Of a stretch of 64,000 bases of DNA, positions 26,563 to 34,726 are shown piece by piece. A program made the position numbers and the translations under genes. The DNA is from Klenkia sesuvii. GTDB taxonomy: Bacteria; Actinomycetota; Actinomycetes; Mycobacteriales; Geodermatophilaceae. Under the pieces are notes generated by a model. That model had not been told where the DNA came from and did no database searches. It saw nothing but the letters and a program-made list of their open reading frames with translations. How positions within the stretch are numbered: position 1 is the first letter of the stretch; each line of letters starts with the position of its first letter. Where the stretch lies: positions 62,001 through 126,000 of the forward strand of contig NZ_JBAPLU010000002.1 in assembly GCF_037083825.1 (NCBI RefSeq). Direction: 5' to 3'.

Positions 26563-27567
26563 ATGACCGAGAGCACCCAGATCCAGCTCGTCCGCCGTCC
26601 GCAGGGCTGGCCGACGCCCGAGGACTTCGCGACCGTCACCGTCACCTACGGCGACCTCGCCCCCGGCCAGGTCCGGGTGCGCAACGAGTTCCTCTCCGTC
26701 GACCCGTACATGCGCGGCCGCATGAACGACGTCAAGAGCTACGTGCCGCCCTTCGCGCTCGGCGAGACCCTGACCGGTGGCGCGGTCGGTCGGGTCGTCG
26801 AGTCGACGTCGGAGGACCACCCGGTGGGCTCGCTCGTGCTGCACAACTTCGGCTGGCGCGACGTCGTCCAGGAGGACGCGCGCGGGTTCCGCGTGCTGCC
26901 CGAGGTCCCCGGCGCCCCGGCCTCGTTGCACCTGGGCGTCCTCGGCCTGACCGGCATGACCGCCTACGTGGGCCTGACCGCCATCGCCGGCCTGCGCGAG
27001 GGCGACACCGTCTTCGTCTCCGGTGCCGCGGGTGCCGTGGGCTCCGCCGTCGGCCAGATCGCCAAGCTGCTCGGCGCCGGGCGGGTCATCGGGTCGGCCG
27101 GGTCGACCGAGAAGGTCGCCCTGCTCACCGAGAAGTACGGCTACGACGCCGCCTTCGACTACAAGGCCGCACCCGTGCTCGACCAGCTGCGCACGGCCGC
27201 CCCCGACGGCATCGACGTCTACTTCGACAACGTCGGGGGCGACCACCTCGAGGCCGCGCTCGCGGTGTTCAACGACGGCGGCCGGGCCGCCCTGTGCGGC
27301 GCGATCAGCGGCTACAACGCCGACGAGGCGCCGGCCGGCCCCCGCAACATGATGAACATCATCAAGGGCGGGCTGACGCTGCAGGGCTTCACCCTCGGCA
27401 ACTACTCGCACCTCGCGCCGGAGTTCCGCGAGCACATGACCCGCTGGTTCGCCGACGGCCAGATCGCCTGGGACGAGACCGTCGTCGAGGGCGTCGAGAA
27501 CACCGTCGAGGCGTTCCTGTCGATGATGCGCGGGGCCAACACCGGCAAGATGGTCGTCAAGGTCTGA
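26563..27567 (+). CDS. NADP-dependent oxidoreductase, leukotriene-B4-dehydrogenase/CurA type
   Basis: This 334-residue zinc-free medium-chain dehydrogenase has GGGGAG before its ATG. Signatures are FLSVDPYMRGRM near the N-terminus, the NADP motif GAAGAVGSAVGQIAK (about 155-169) and the family-specific YFDNVGGDHLEAAL (about 225-238) with GLTLQGF later. Members reduce the C=C bond of alpha,beta-unsaturated ketones and aldehydes (CurA, PTGR1). It is divergent from a TetR gene and probably induced by such electrophiles. It is unrelated in sequence to the two quinone-reductase-like MDR proteins at 36602 and 58809. Confidence 0.93.
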   Translation: MTESTQIQLVRRPQGWPTPEDFATVTVTYGDLAPGQVRVRNEFLSVDPYMRGRMNDVKSYVPPFALGETLTGGAVGRVVESTSEDHPVGSLVLHNFGWRDVVQEDARGFRVLPEVPGAPASLHLGVLGLTGMTAYVGLTAIAGLREGDTVFVSGAAGAVGSAVGQIAKLLGAGRVIGSAGSTEKVALLTEKYGYDAAFDYKAAPVLDQLRTAAPDGIDVYFDNVGGDHLEAALAVFNDGGRAALCGAISGYNADEAPAGPRNMMNIIKGGLTLQGFTLGNYSHLAPEFREHMTRWFADGQIAWDETVVEGVENTVEAFLSMMRGANTGKMVVKV

Positions 27568-27569
27568 CG

Positions 27570-27806
27570 TCAGCTCTCCGGCAGGTCGGCGAAGGCCCGC
27601 TGCGCGCCCCGGTACCAGTCCATCGACCTCTTCGGGTGCCGCCAGCGGGCCTTCATCGCGTCCCGGGCCTCCTGGTGGGTCGCGTCGCCGGCCGCCTCCC
27701 GCTCCTTCAGGTGCTGGTCCTGGGCGTTGATGACGGCGTTCGCGTCCTCGCCGCGGTGCGGGTGGTCGCAGGGCCCGCCGAGCTGGGCGCAGGTCATGGT
27801 CTTCAT
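27570..27806 (-). CDS. Small DUF1059-like protein
   Basis: This encodes 78 residues from ATG 27806. The N-terminus MKTMTCAQLGGPCDHPHRGE holds the two Cys and two His of the DUF1059 pattern (tCxqLGGpCDhxf), followed by a charged, helical C-terminus ending in WYRGAQRAFADLPES. The family is widespread and has no known function; the CxxxxxxC/HxH set suggests metal binding. It is transcribed toward the oxidoreductase gene and starts 26 nt after the stop of the sigma factor gene, so it may be read from the sigma factor transcript. Confidence 0.82.
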   Translation of the reverse strand: MKTMTCAQLGGPCDHPHRGEDANAVINAQDQHLKEREAAGDATHQEARDAMKARWRHPKRSMDWYRGAQRAFADLPES

Positions 27807-27831
27807 CGGTCGTCCTCTCTCGCTGACAGCT

Positions 27832-28677
27832 TCATCTCTCCGACGACGGCGGGGCCGCAGGTGTGACGGCCCGGCGCTCGACGGCGGCCAGCACCCCGTC
27901 GGCGGCCCGGAACACGATGCCGGCGACCCGCCCCTCGACCACGGTGAAGTCGACGACGACCTTCGCCTCGCCGCGGTGGTACCAGGCGTAGCCGGGCCGC
28001 TCGGCGACCAGCACGGGCAGCGCGGCGTGCGCGCTGCCGTCGAAGAACGCCGCGACCGCCTCCCGGCCGTCGATCCGCTCGGGCGTACCCGCCTGCAGGG
28101 CGGCGGCGTCGGCGCTCACCCCGGCGTCGGGGGCCAGCAGCTCGAGCAGCCGGGCCAGGTCTCCCCCGCGGGCCGCGGCCATGAACGCGTCGACCACTGC
28201 GGCGTCGGCCGGCCCGTCCTGGGCGGGCGGCTGGGCGACGCGGGCGCGGGCCCGGGAGGCGAGCTTGCGGGCCGCCGCAGGGGTGGTGTCGAGGACGGCG
28301 GCGATCGTGGCGAACTCGAACCCGAAGCTGTCGTGCAGCACGAAGGCCACCCGCTCCCGCGGCGGCAGCCGGTCGAGCACCACCTGCAGCGCGAGGCCCA
28401 CGGTGTCGGCCAGGACGACGTCGTCGGCCGGGTCGGGCGCGGCCCCCGGCAGCTCGACCTCCTCCACCGGCACCGGCGTGCGGGCCTTCAACCGGTCCAG
28501 GCAGAGCCGGGTGGTGACGGTGGTCAGCCAGGCGGGCAGGTCGACGACGTCGGCGTCGGTGCGGGCCAGTCGCAGCCAGGCCTGCTGGAGGACGTCCTCA
28601 GCCTCGGCCCGGTCGCCCAGCACCCGGGCCGCCAGGGCGGTCAGCCGCGGCCGCTCGGCCTCGAACTCCTCGGTCAT
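27832..28677 (-). CDS. ECF41-like RNA polymerase sigma factor with SnoaL-like C-terminal domain
   Basis: This 281-residue protein starts at ATG 28677 behind AGGAGGGGG. Region sigma2 has LGDRAEAEDVLQQAWLRLAR, and sigma4 has RLPPRERVAFVLHDSFGFEFATIAAVLDTTPAAARKLASRARARV in pieces. A SnoaL/NTF2-like extension fills about 165-281. In ECF41 sigma factors that extension replaces an anti-sigma factor and tunes activity. The usual partner is a carboxymuconolactone-decarboxylase-like or oxidoreductase gene. Here the divergent neighbour is a UvrA paralogue instead. A consensus-like ECF41 promoter stands directly before its own ribosome site, so it is probably autoregulated. Confidence 0.88.
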   Translation of the reverse strand: MTEEFEAERPRLTALAARVLGDRAEAEDVLQQAWLRLARTDADVVDLPAWLTTVTTRLCLDRLKARTPVPVEEVELPGAAPDPADDVVLADTVGLALQVVLDRLPPRERVAFVLHDSFGFEFATIAAVLDTTPAAARKLASRARARVAQPPAQDGPADAAVVDAFMAAARGGDLARLLELLAPDAGVSADAAALQAGTPERIDGREAVAAFFDGSAHAALPVLVAERPGYAWYHRGEAKVVVDFTVVEGRVAGIVFRAADGVLAAVERRAVTPAAPPSSER

Positions 28678-28691
28678 GCGCACCCCCTCCT

Positions 28692-28718
28692 GACGAGCCG
28701 GCACGGACGGATGTGACC
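28692..28718 (-). promoter_or_regulatory. Candidate ECF41-type promoter of the sigma factor gene
   Basis: Read on the minus strand, GGTCACA (28718-28712) is followed by exactly 16 nt and then CGTC (28695-28692). ECF41 promoters are described as TGTCACA in the -35 and CGTC in the -10 region, so one base differs. The -10 lies only 14 nt before the start codon, which would leave a very short leader. This makes the call tentative. Confidence 0.45.
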
Positions 28719-28757
28719 GGGTCGGAATTGTCGCCCGCATGCGGTACACATCACGCC

Positions 28758-31121
28758 GTGGAGCACCCGGCAGACAGCCACGACCTCATCCGCGTCCTCG
28801 GCGCGCGCGAGAACAACCTCAAGGACGTCGACGTCGAGATCCCCAAGCGCCGGCTCACGGTGTTCACCGGGGTGTCGGGGTCGGGCAAGAGCTCGCTGGT
28901 CTTCGCCACCATCGCGGCGGAGTCCCAACGCCTGATCAACGAGACCTACCCGGCGTTCGTGCAGGGCTTCATGCCGTCGCAGGCCCGCCCCGACGTCGAC
29001 GTCCTCGACGGCCTGACCACCGCGATCATCGTCGACCAGGAGCGCATGGGCGCGAACCCGCGCTCCACCCTCGGCACCGCCACCGACGTCAACGCGCTGC
29101 TGCGCATCCTGTTCAGCAAGATCGGCCAGCCGCACATCGGCTCGGCGCAGGCCTTCTCCTTCAACACCGCCACCGTCAGCGGCAAGGGCGGCCTGACCGT
29201 GGAGAAGGGGAACCCCGAGGCGGGGAAGAAGGTGGAGCGCAAGGAGTTCCGTGTGCAGGGCGGCATGTGCGCCCGGTGCGAGGGCCGCGGCTCGGTCACC
29301 GACTTCGACCGGACGGCGCTCTACGACGACACGAAGTCCATCAACGACGGCGCCCTGACCATCCCCGGCTGGTCGATGGACGGCTGGCAGGGCCGCATCC
29401 TGCGCGGTTGCGGCCTCTTCGACTGCGACGTCCCGATCCGCGACCTGCCCGAGCGCGAGCTGCGCGCCCTGCTGTACCAGGACGCCACCAAGATCAAGGT
29501 CGAGGGCATCAACCTGACCTTCCTCGGCATCATCCCGCAGATCCAGAAGTCGTTCCTGAGCAAGGACGTCGACGCGATGCAGCCGCACATCCGCGCCTTC
29601 GTCGAGCGGGCGGTCACCTTCACCACCTGCCCCGACTGCGACGGCACGCGGCTCAACGAGACCGCCCGCAGCTCCCGGATCGCGGGGAAGAACATCGCCG
29701 AGCTGTGCCAGCTGCAGATCAGCGACCTGGCGGCGTGGGTCCGCGAGCTCGACGAGCCGAGCGTGGCCCCGCTGCTGGCCGGGCTGCGCGACACCCTCGA
29801 CGCCTTCGTCGAGATCGGGCTGGGGTACCTCTCGCTCGACCGGCCGGCCGGCACGCTGTCCGGCGGCGAGGCCCAGCGCACCAAGCTGATCCGGCACCTG
29901 GGCAGCTCGCTCACCGACGTCACCTACGTGTTCGACGAGCCCACCATCGGGTTGCACCCGCACGACATCGGCAAGATGAACACGCTGCTGCTCCAGCTGC
30001 GCGACAAGGGCAACACGGTGCTGGTCGTCGAGCACAAGCCCGAGACCATCGCGATCGCCGACCACGTCGTCGACATGGGCCCCCGGGCCGGCACGGCGGG
30101 CGGCGAGCTGGTCTACGAGGGCTCGCTGGAGGGCCTGCGGTCCAGCGGCACCCTCACCGGGCAGCACCTCGACGACCGGGCGACGCTGAAGGCCGAGGTC
30201 CGCACGCCCACCGGGGTGCTCGAGGTGCGCGGGGCCAGCACGCACAACCTCCGCGACGTCGACGTCGACGTCCCCCTCGGCGTGCTGACCGTCGTCACGG
30301 GCGTGGCCGGGTCGGGCAAGAGCTCCCTGGTGCACGGGTCGATCAGCGGCCGCGAGGGCGTGGTGAGCATCGACCAGAGCGCGATCAAGGGCTCCCGGCG
30401 CAGCAACCCGGCCACCTACACCGGTCTGCTCGAGCCGGTGCGCAAGGCCTTCGCCAAGGCCAACGGGGTCAAGCCCGCGCTGTTCAGCGCGAACTCCGAG
30501 GGCGCGTGCCCCTCGTGCAACGGCGCCGGTGTGATCATCACCGAGATCCCGACGATGGGCACCGTCTCGACACCCTGCGAGGAGTGCGAGGGCAAGCGCT
30601 TCCAGGCCGCGGTGCTGGAGTACACCCTCGGCGGCAAGAACATCGCCGAGGTGCTGGCGCTGTCGGTGGCCGAAGCGCACGACTACTTCGGCACCGGCGA
30701 GGCGAAGACCCCGGCCGCGCACGCGGTGCTGACCCGCATGGCCGACGTCGGCCTGGGCTACCTCACGCTGGGCCAGCCGCTGAACACCCTGTCCGGCGGC
30801 GAGCGGCAGCGGCTCAAGCTGGCCACGCAGATGGGTGAGGGCGGCACCGTCTACGTCCTCGACGAACCCACCACCGGTCTGCACCTGGCCGACGTCGACC
30901 AGCTGCTGGGCCTGCTCGACCGGCTGGTCGACTCCGGCACGTCGGTCGTCGTCATCGAGCACCACCAGGCGGTCATGGCGCACGCCGACCACGTCATCGA
31001 CATCGGCCCGGGCGCCGGCCACGACGGCGGGCGGGTGGTCTTCCAGGGCACCCCCGCCGAGCTGGTCGCCGACCGCTCGACCCTCACCGGCCAGCACCTC
31101 GCCCAGTACGTCGGCGCCTGA
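28758..31121 (+). CDS. UvrA-like ABC ATPase (DrrC/UvrA2 type)
   Basis: This is a 787-residue tandem ABC ATPase shorter than true UvrA (about 950). Walker A motifs are GVSGSGKSS (38-46) and GVAGSGKSS (about 514). Signatures LSGGEAQR (about 367) and LSGGERQR (about 677) are both followed by intact Walker B (FDEPT, LDEPTTGLH). Zinc modules are CARCEGRG with CPDCDG in the first half, and CPSCNGAG with CEECEGKRF in the second. The compact N-half suggests loss or shrinkage of the UvrB-binding region, as in DrrC and UvrA2 proteins that confer tolerance to DNA-intercalating drugs. The GTG start at 28758 has no clear ribosome site. It is divergent from an ECF41-like sigma factor gene, with 80 nt between them. 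Confidence 0.9.
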   Translation: MEHPADSHDLIRVLGARENNLKDVDVEIPKRRLTVFTGVSGSGKSSLVFATIAAESQRLINETYPAFVQGFMPSQARPDVDVLDGLTTAIIVDQERMGANPRSTLGTATDVNALLRILFSKIGQPHIGSAQAFSFNTATVSGKGGLTVEKGNPEAGKKVERKEFRVQGGMCARCEGRGSVTDFDRTALYDDTKSINDGALTIPGWSMDGWQGRILRGCGLFDCDVPIRDLPERELRALLYQDATKIKVEGINLTFLGIIPQIQKSFLSKDVDAMQPHIRAFVERAVTFTTCPDCDGTRLNETARSSRIAGKNIAELCQLQISDLAAWVRELDEPSVAPLLAGLRDTLDAFVEIGLGYLSLDRPAGTLSGGEAQRTKLIRHLGSSLTDVTYVFDEPTIGLHPHDIGKMNTLLLQLRDKGNTVLVVEHKPETIAIADHVVDMGPRAGTAGGELVYEGSLEGLRSSGTLTGQHLDDRATLKAEVRTPTGVLEVRGASTHNLRDVDVDVPLGVLTVVTGVAGSGKSSLVHGSISGREGVVSIDQSAIKGSRRSNPATYTGLLEPVRKAFAKANGVKPALFSANSEGACPSCNGAGVIITEIPTMGTVSTPCEECEGKRFQAAVLEYTLGGKNIAEVLALSVAEAHDYFGTGEAKTPAAHAVLTRMADVGLGYLTLGQPLNTLSGGERQRLKLATQMGEGGTVYVLDEPTTGLHLADVDQLLGLLDRLVDSGTSVVVIEHHQAVMAHADHVIDIGPGAGHDGGRVVFQGTPAELVADRSTLTGQHLAQYVGA

Positions 31122-31154
31122 AGCCGCCGCCACTCGACGTCAGTCCCCGGACGC

Positions 31155-31194
31155 AGCAGAGCCCGGACGGTCCGAGGACCGGCCGGGCTCTGCT
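31155..31194. terminator. Hairpin between uvrA-like gene and ssrA
   Basis: AGCAGAGCCCGG and CCGGGCTCTGCT make a perfect 12-bp stem with a 16-nt loop. It lies 34 nt past the uvrA-like stop on the plus strand and 22 nt past the tmRNA 3' end on the minus strand, so it can terminate both convergent transcripts. Confidence 0.72.
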
Positions 31195-31215
31195 CTGCCA
31201 GGGGTGGTGCAGTGA

Positions 31216-31591
31216 TGGTGGAGGTGGCGGGAATCGAACCCGCGTCCTTCGACGCGCGACCAGGGCTTCTCCGAGCGCAGTCCGCTGTGTCCCTACTCGG
31301 CCTTCTCGATCCCACGAACGAGTCGAGACGACAGGCCCAGTCGCTGTGAGGTGTCCCGTGCGGATCCGCGACCGACCCGCACGGTGAGCCATCTAGCTGA
31401 TGCCAGGATCCGGGCCGATGGCGAAACCCGGGCTGACAGACTCACTCCGGCTGCTTAGGCAGCGAGAGCGAAGTCGCGCTGACTGGAGTCGGCGCTTGTG
31501 TGTTTTCCAACGCGTGGTTAACGAGCTCATCGTTGGCTTCCTCGGCTCGCTTCCCCTGGTGACCCGACCGAAGTCGAGACCAATCACCCCC
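31216..31591 (-). ncRNA. ssrA: tmRNA (transfer-messenger RNA)
   Basis: The 376-nt RNA runs on the minus strand. Its 5' end GGGGGTG pairs with CACCTCC before the encoded ACCA at the 3' end (one G-U pair), which fixes both ends. The 3' part has the T-arm GGGTTCGATTCCCGCC of the alanine-tRNA-like domain. The tag reading frame is 31493-31455 and encodes ADSSQRDFALAA followed by TAA, close to the mycobacterial ADSHQRDYALAA. The last five residues FALAA are the ClpXP/ClpAP-type degron. It rescues stalled ribosomes with SmpB, whose gene is at 37537. Its promoter must lie in the 28-nt gap and the 3' end of corA. Confidence 0.97.
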
Positions 31592-31619
31592 TGTGCAGTT
31601 GTGCTGGTCGAGCTTACTC

Positions 31620-32777
31620 CTAGATCCAGTCGCGCCGCTTGAAGATGATGTAGAGCGTCAGGCTGGTCGCGAACATCAGGCCGAGCGCGAACGGGTAGCC
31701 GTACGTCCAGCTCTCCTCCGGCATGTGGTCGAAGTTCATCCCGTAGATGCCGCCCACCAGCGACGGGGCGAAGAGGATGGCCGCCCACGCGGAGATCTTC
31801 TTGACCTCCTCGCCCTGCGCGATCGAGGCCTCCGACAGGGTCTTCATCTCCTCGTTCTGCCGCTGCGCGACCAGGGTGGCGTTGACGGTGAGGATGTCGC
31901 GCAGCTGCGACCGGAAGGCGTCGACCCGCTCGTTGATGCCGGTGACGTGGTCGGCGACGTCGCGCAGGTACGCGCGCAGCTCCTCGTCCACGCCGTACTT
32001 CTCGAACCCGGCGGCGATGGCGGCGCAGATGCCGGCCAGCGGCGCGGTGGCCCGCTGCACGTCGAGCACCTCCTGCGAGAGCTCGTAGATGCGCCGTGAC
32101 ACCCGCGGGTCCCCGCGGAACACCTCGAGCTCGATCTCGTCGATGTCCTTGTCCAGCCCGGCCAGCACCGGGAGGTACCCGTCGACGACCGCGTCGAGGA
32201 TCGCGTACAGCACCGACTCGCTGCCCCTGGCCAGCAGCTCGGGGTCGCTCTCCAGCCGACGGCGCACCCGCGCGAGGTCGGGGGACTCGGCGTGCCGGAT
32301 CGTGATGACGAAGTCGCGGCCCAGGAACAGGTGCAGCTCGCCGAACTCGACCTCCTCGCGGGCGTCGAGGTACCGGGCCGCCTTGAGGACGACGAACAAC
32401 GTGTCGCCGTACCGCTCGAACTTCGGCCGCTGGTGGGCGTGGATGGCGTCCTCGACGGCCAGCTCGGGCAGGTCGAACAGCTCCGCGAGCTCCCCCACCT
32501 GGCGGGCCTCGGGCCGGTAGAGGCCCAACCAGGCCAGCCGGCTGTCGGTGAAGCCGTCGGCCAGCTGCAACCAGGTGCGGCTCTCCTCGGGGGACTCGGG
32601 GGTCGCCACCCGCTTGCCGGCGCTGTAGACCGCGTTGTCGACCAGCTTGGGCGCGCGCCCGGGCAGCTCCAGGCGGGTGACCGGCTCGGGGGTGAACCCG
32701 GCCGGCCGGGGACGGCGGGTGAGCGTGCTGAGGGCGGTGAGGGGGGCGGTGAGCTGGGGACGGCGGCGGTCGGCCAC
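31620..32777 (-). CDS. corA: CorA-family magnesium/cobalt transporter
   Basis: This 385-residue protein starts at GTG 32777 with GGGAG upstream. A large acidic cytoplasmic domain includes FDLPELAVEDAIHAHQRPKFERYGDTLFVVL and a long stalk helix. Two C-terminal membrane helices follow, with the signature YGMNF (GMN at 346-348) between them and the basic end FKRRDWI. It forms a pentameric channel for Mg2+ (or Co2+, Ni2+) influx. The family's usual length is 315-380. The stop codon is 28 nt from the 5' end of ssrA on the same strand, so the ssrA promoter overlaps its 3' end. Confidence 0.95.
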   Translation of the reverse strand: MADRRRPQLTAPLTALSTLTRRPRPAGFTPEPVTRLELPGRAPKLVDNAVYSAGKRVATPESPEESRTWLQLADGFTDSRLAWLGLYRPEARQVGELAELFDLPELAVEDAIHAHQRPKFERYGDTLFVVLKAARYLDAREEVEFGELHLFLGRDFVITIRHAESPDLARVRRRLESDPELLARGSESVLYAILDAVVDGYLPVLAGLDKDIDEIELEVFRGDPRVSRRIYELSQEVLDVQRATAPLAGICAAIAAGFEKYGVDEELRAYLRDVADHVTGINERVDAFRSQLRDILTVNATLVAQRQNEEMKTLSEASIAQGEEVKKISAWAAILFAPSLVGGIYGMNFDHMPEESWTYGYPFALGLMFATSLTLYIIFKRRDWI

Positions 32778-33246
32778 GACGGACTCCCGGGGGACGAGCG
32801 GGCAGGGGACGTCGGCGGGTCCCCGCGCACCGGGCAGCACGTGCCCGCAGCAGGGGCATCACGTGGCGTCGGGTGACCGTCAGGCGGCGGGGACCTCGGG
32901 ACTACTGGGGGGTTCGCTGCGCACCGCGGCACCTCCCTGGTCGGGGCCCGCTCGTCGGGCCGTCGTCCATCGTGGCACGTCGTGGCCGCACGATCACCCC
33001 GGCGCGGCCGTCGATCCGGTGAACACCACCACGTCGGGCTCCCGCGCCGCCTCGCTCAGCTCTACGCGGGCCTGGCGCTGTACGGCTTCTCCATGGCGCT
33101 GGTGCTGCGCGCCGGTCGGCGTGGGCCCGGCCACCCCGCCGGATGAGCCGGTCCCGGCCTGACTCGTGCGGGGTGGCCCGCGGGCCGGTGACGGGGGCTC
33201 CACGACGTGCTGGTCCCCCTGCCCGCCGTCGCGCCGGAGCTGCGCC
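32778..33246. other. Gene-free interval with a decayed membrane-protein fragment
   Basis: This 469-nt interval lies between the corA start and the 3' end of the carboxymuconolactone-decarboxylase-like gene. The left 240 nt should hold the corA promoter; I see no gene in it. The right part contains the YczE-like remnant annotated separately. No RNA gene or strong hairpin was found. Confidence 0.5.
33021..33162 (+). pseudogene. Remnant of a YczE/YitT-like membrane protein gene
   Basis: From 33045 the frame reads RRLAQLYAGLALYGFSMALVLRAG, given here in two parts: RRLAQLYAGLALYG then FSMALVLRAG. This is the conserved first helix of YczE-type membrane proteins. Just after, the frame runs into a stop at the TGA near 33144. 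If two bases are restored after the final AG, the next frame reads GVGP, as expected from the family motif RAGLGxGPWD. No further helices are found before the next gene. It is probably a decayed gene start, but the fragment is short and a chance resemblance cannot be excluded. Confidence 0.42.
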
Positions 33247-33825
33247 CTAGCTCGACCCCACCTCGCCCTCGGGCGGGGGCACCCGCAGGCCGACGAGGAA
33301 GCGGCTGACCATGGCGTAGCCGCCGATGGTCACCATGAGCTCGACGATCTCGCGCTCGCTGAACTCGGCCCGCACCTGCTGGAACAGCAGGTCGGGGATC
33401 TCGACCTCGACGGTGGCGGTGTCGGTCAGCTCCAGCACCAGGTTCTGCCGGTAGTCGAAGTGCGCCCGCGGGTCCTGGTCGTAGAGCGCGTCGATCTGGG
33501 CGTCGGTGACCCCGGCGCGGCGGGCGGCGTCCTTGTGGGCGACCCACTCGAACGCGGCGTTGTTGAGCACCGCCACCCGCAGGATGGCCAGCTCGCGCAG
33601 GTCGGCGGCCAGCGACGACTTGTGCCGCAGGGCCCCCAGCAGCTCGTTCCACCCGTCGGCCACCGGTGGGCTGTGCAGCAGCAGCTTGTCCAGCGCGGAC
33701 AGCTCCCCGCCGCGACGGGCGGCCATGCGCTCGGCGACCGGGGCGTCCGCGGCGGCGACCTCGGGGAAGGGCAGCCGGGCCGGGCCGGTCGCCTCGTGGT
33801 GGGTGTCGTGGCGGCGCGCGGTCAC
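33247..33825 (-). CDS. Carboxymuconolactone decarboxylase/AhpD-like family protein
   Basis: This 192-residue all-helical protein starts at GTG 33825, overlapping the upstream stop as GTGA. The AhpD/CMD region is LRELAILRVAVLNNAAFEWVAHKDAARRAG, given here as LRELAILRVAVLNN and FEWVAHKDAARRAG (about residues 88-120). It has the E-x6-H pattern with no CxxC, so it resembles carboxymuconolactone decarboxylase rather than the AhpD peroxidase partner. GGYAMVSRFLVGLRV closes the fold. It is coupled to an SCO6745-type gene. Proteins of this group often act on 4-carboxymuconolactone-like or peroxide substrates, but no pathway partner is visible. Confidence 0.88.
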   Translation of the reverse strand: MTARRHDTHHEATGPARLPFPEVAAADAPVAERMAARRGGELSALDKLLLHSPPVADGWNELLGALRHKSSLAADLRELAILRVAVLNNAAFEWVAHKDAARRAGVTDAQIDALYDQDPRAHFDYRQNLVLELTDTATVEVEIPDLLFQQVRAEFSEREIVELMVTIGGYAMVSRFLVGLRVPPPEGEVGSS

Positions 33826-34706
33826 CGGGAGCCCCCCGCCAGCACGCCGGCCGGGTAGGCCCCGCCGGCGACCAGCGTGCGGGCCATGCCCTTGGCCAGC
33901 TCCACCACCCGCGCGGTGCGCTCGGGCCCCAGGTGCTCGAAGGGCTGCACGCTCAGCATGTCGGTCGCCTCCTCCACGGCCCCCCGCAGGGCCACGCCGT
34001 CCTCGGTCAGGCCGTGCCCGTCGAGCAGGCCCCGCTCGGTGAGCCGCGCGGTGGCGGCGTCCCACTCCTCGGGGCTCCAGCCCCGGGTGCGCTGCGCGGC
34101 CTCGACGGTGAACCCGCGCCCGGTGGCGGTGTGGGTGACCAGCGCGTCGAGGCCCGACAGCCCGTGCAGCTGCAGCGCCATGAGGTGCCCGTCGCCGCGG
34201 TGCTCGCGCAGCAGCGTGACCGCGTGCCAGAGCCGGGTGACCGGCTCGGTCGGCCACTCCAGGTCGGCGTGCCCGGCGTACAGCGGGCGCGCCTGCGGGC
34301 TCAGCGCGGTGCACGCCTCGGCCAGCAGGTCGCCCAGCTCGACGACGTCGGAGGTGGGGGTGGCGCCCAGCAGCCTGGTCAGCGACGCCCCGGCGCTGGC
34401 GAACCGGGCGGCGACGACGTCCTCGGGCCGGGCGAGGGTCCAGCAGCGCGGCACGTGCCGGGCCACCAGCGAGGGGGCGAAGTTGTAGAAGGTCGCCGTC
34501 ACCACCCCCGGGGAGACCGCACCCATGGGGGCGGCCCGCCCGGCGAAGTAGGCCATGCGGCCCGGCCGCAGGCCCGTGGCGGCCAGCTGCTCGTCGTGCT
34601 CGGGCGAGAAGTAGTGGTGGGAGTGCAGGGGCTCGATCGACCGGTGCGCCCGGGCGGCGAGCCGGGCGTCCACCCCCGCGGGTGTGAGCTGATCCACAGT
34701 GACCAT
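33822..34706 (-). CDS. SCO6745 family protein
   Basis: This 294-residue protein starts at ATG 34706. It follows the actinobacterial SCO6745/SalK pattern: an N-terminal IEPLHSHHYFSPEHDEQLAATGLRPGRMAYFAGRAAPMG (in parts: IEPLHSHHYFSPE, GLRPGRMAYFAGRAAPMG), FYNFAPSLVARHVP and ADLEWPTEPVTRLWHAVTLLREHRGDGHLMAL (in parts: WPTEPVTRLWHA, LREHRGDGHLMAL). A winged-helix-like C-terminal region has RGWSPEEWDAATARLTERGLLD. The function is not known. The stop overlaps the start of the next gene, and it follows the tandem-GNAT gene by 20 nt, so it is part of the minus-strand run that begins at smpB. Confidence 0.85.
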   Translation of the reverse strand: MVTVDQLTPAGVDARLAARAHRSIEPLHSHHYFSPEHDEQLAATGLRPGRMAYFAGRAAPMGAVSPGVVTATFYNFAPSLVARHVPRCWTLARPEDVVAARFASAGASLTRLLGATPTSDVVELGDLLAEACTALSPQARPLYAGHADLEWPTEPVTRLWHAVTLLREHRGDGHLMALQLHGLSGLDALVTHTATGRGFTVEAAQRTRGWSPEEWDAATARLTERGLLDGHGLTEDGVALRGAVEEATDMLSVQPFEHLGPERTARVVELAKGMARTLVAGGAYPAGVLAGGSR

Positions 34707-34726
34707 GCGGGGACCCTACTGGTCGG

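Noticed and set aside
28674..31133. An 819-codon minus-strand open frame
   Set aside because: It is antisense to the UvrA-like ATPase, whose Walker, signature and zinc motifs are all in the plus-strand frame.
31216..31250. A tRNA-like T-arm and CCA end
   Set aside because: It is the 3' end of tmRNA: the matching acceptor strand is 370 nt away and a tag frame lies between.
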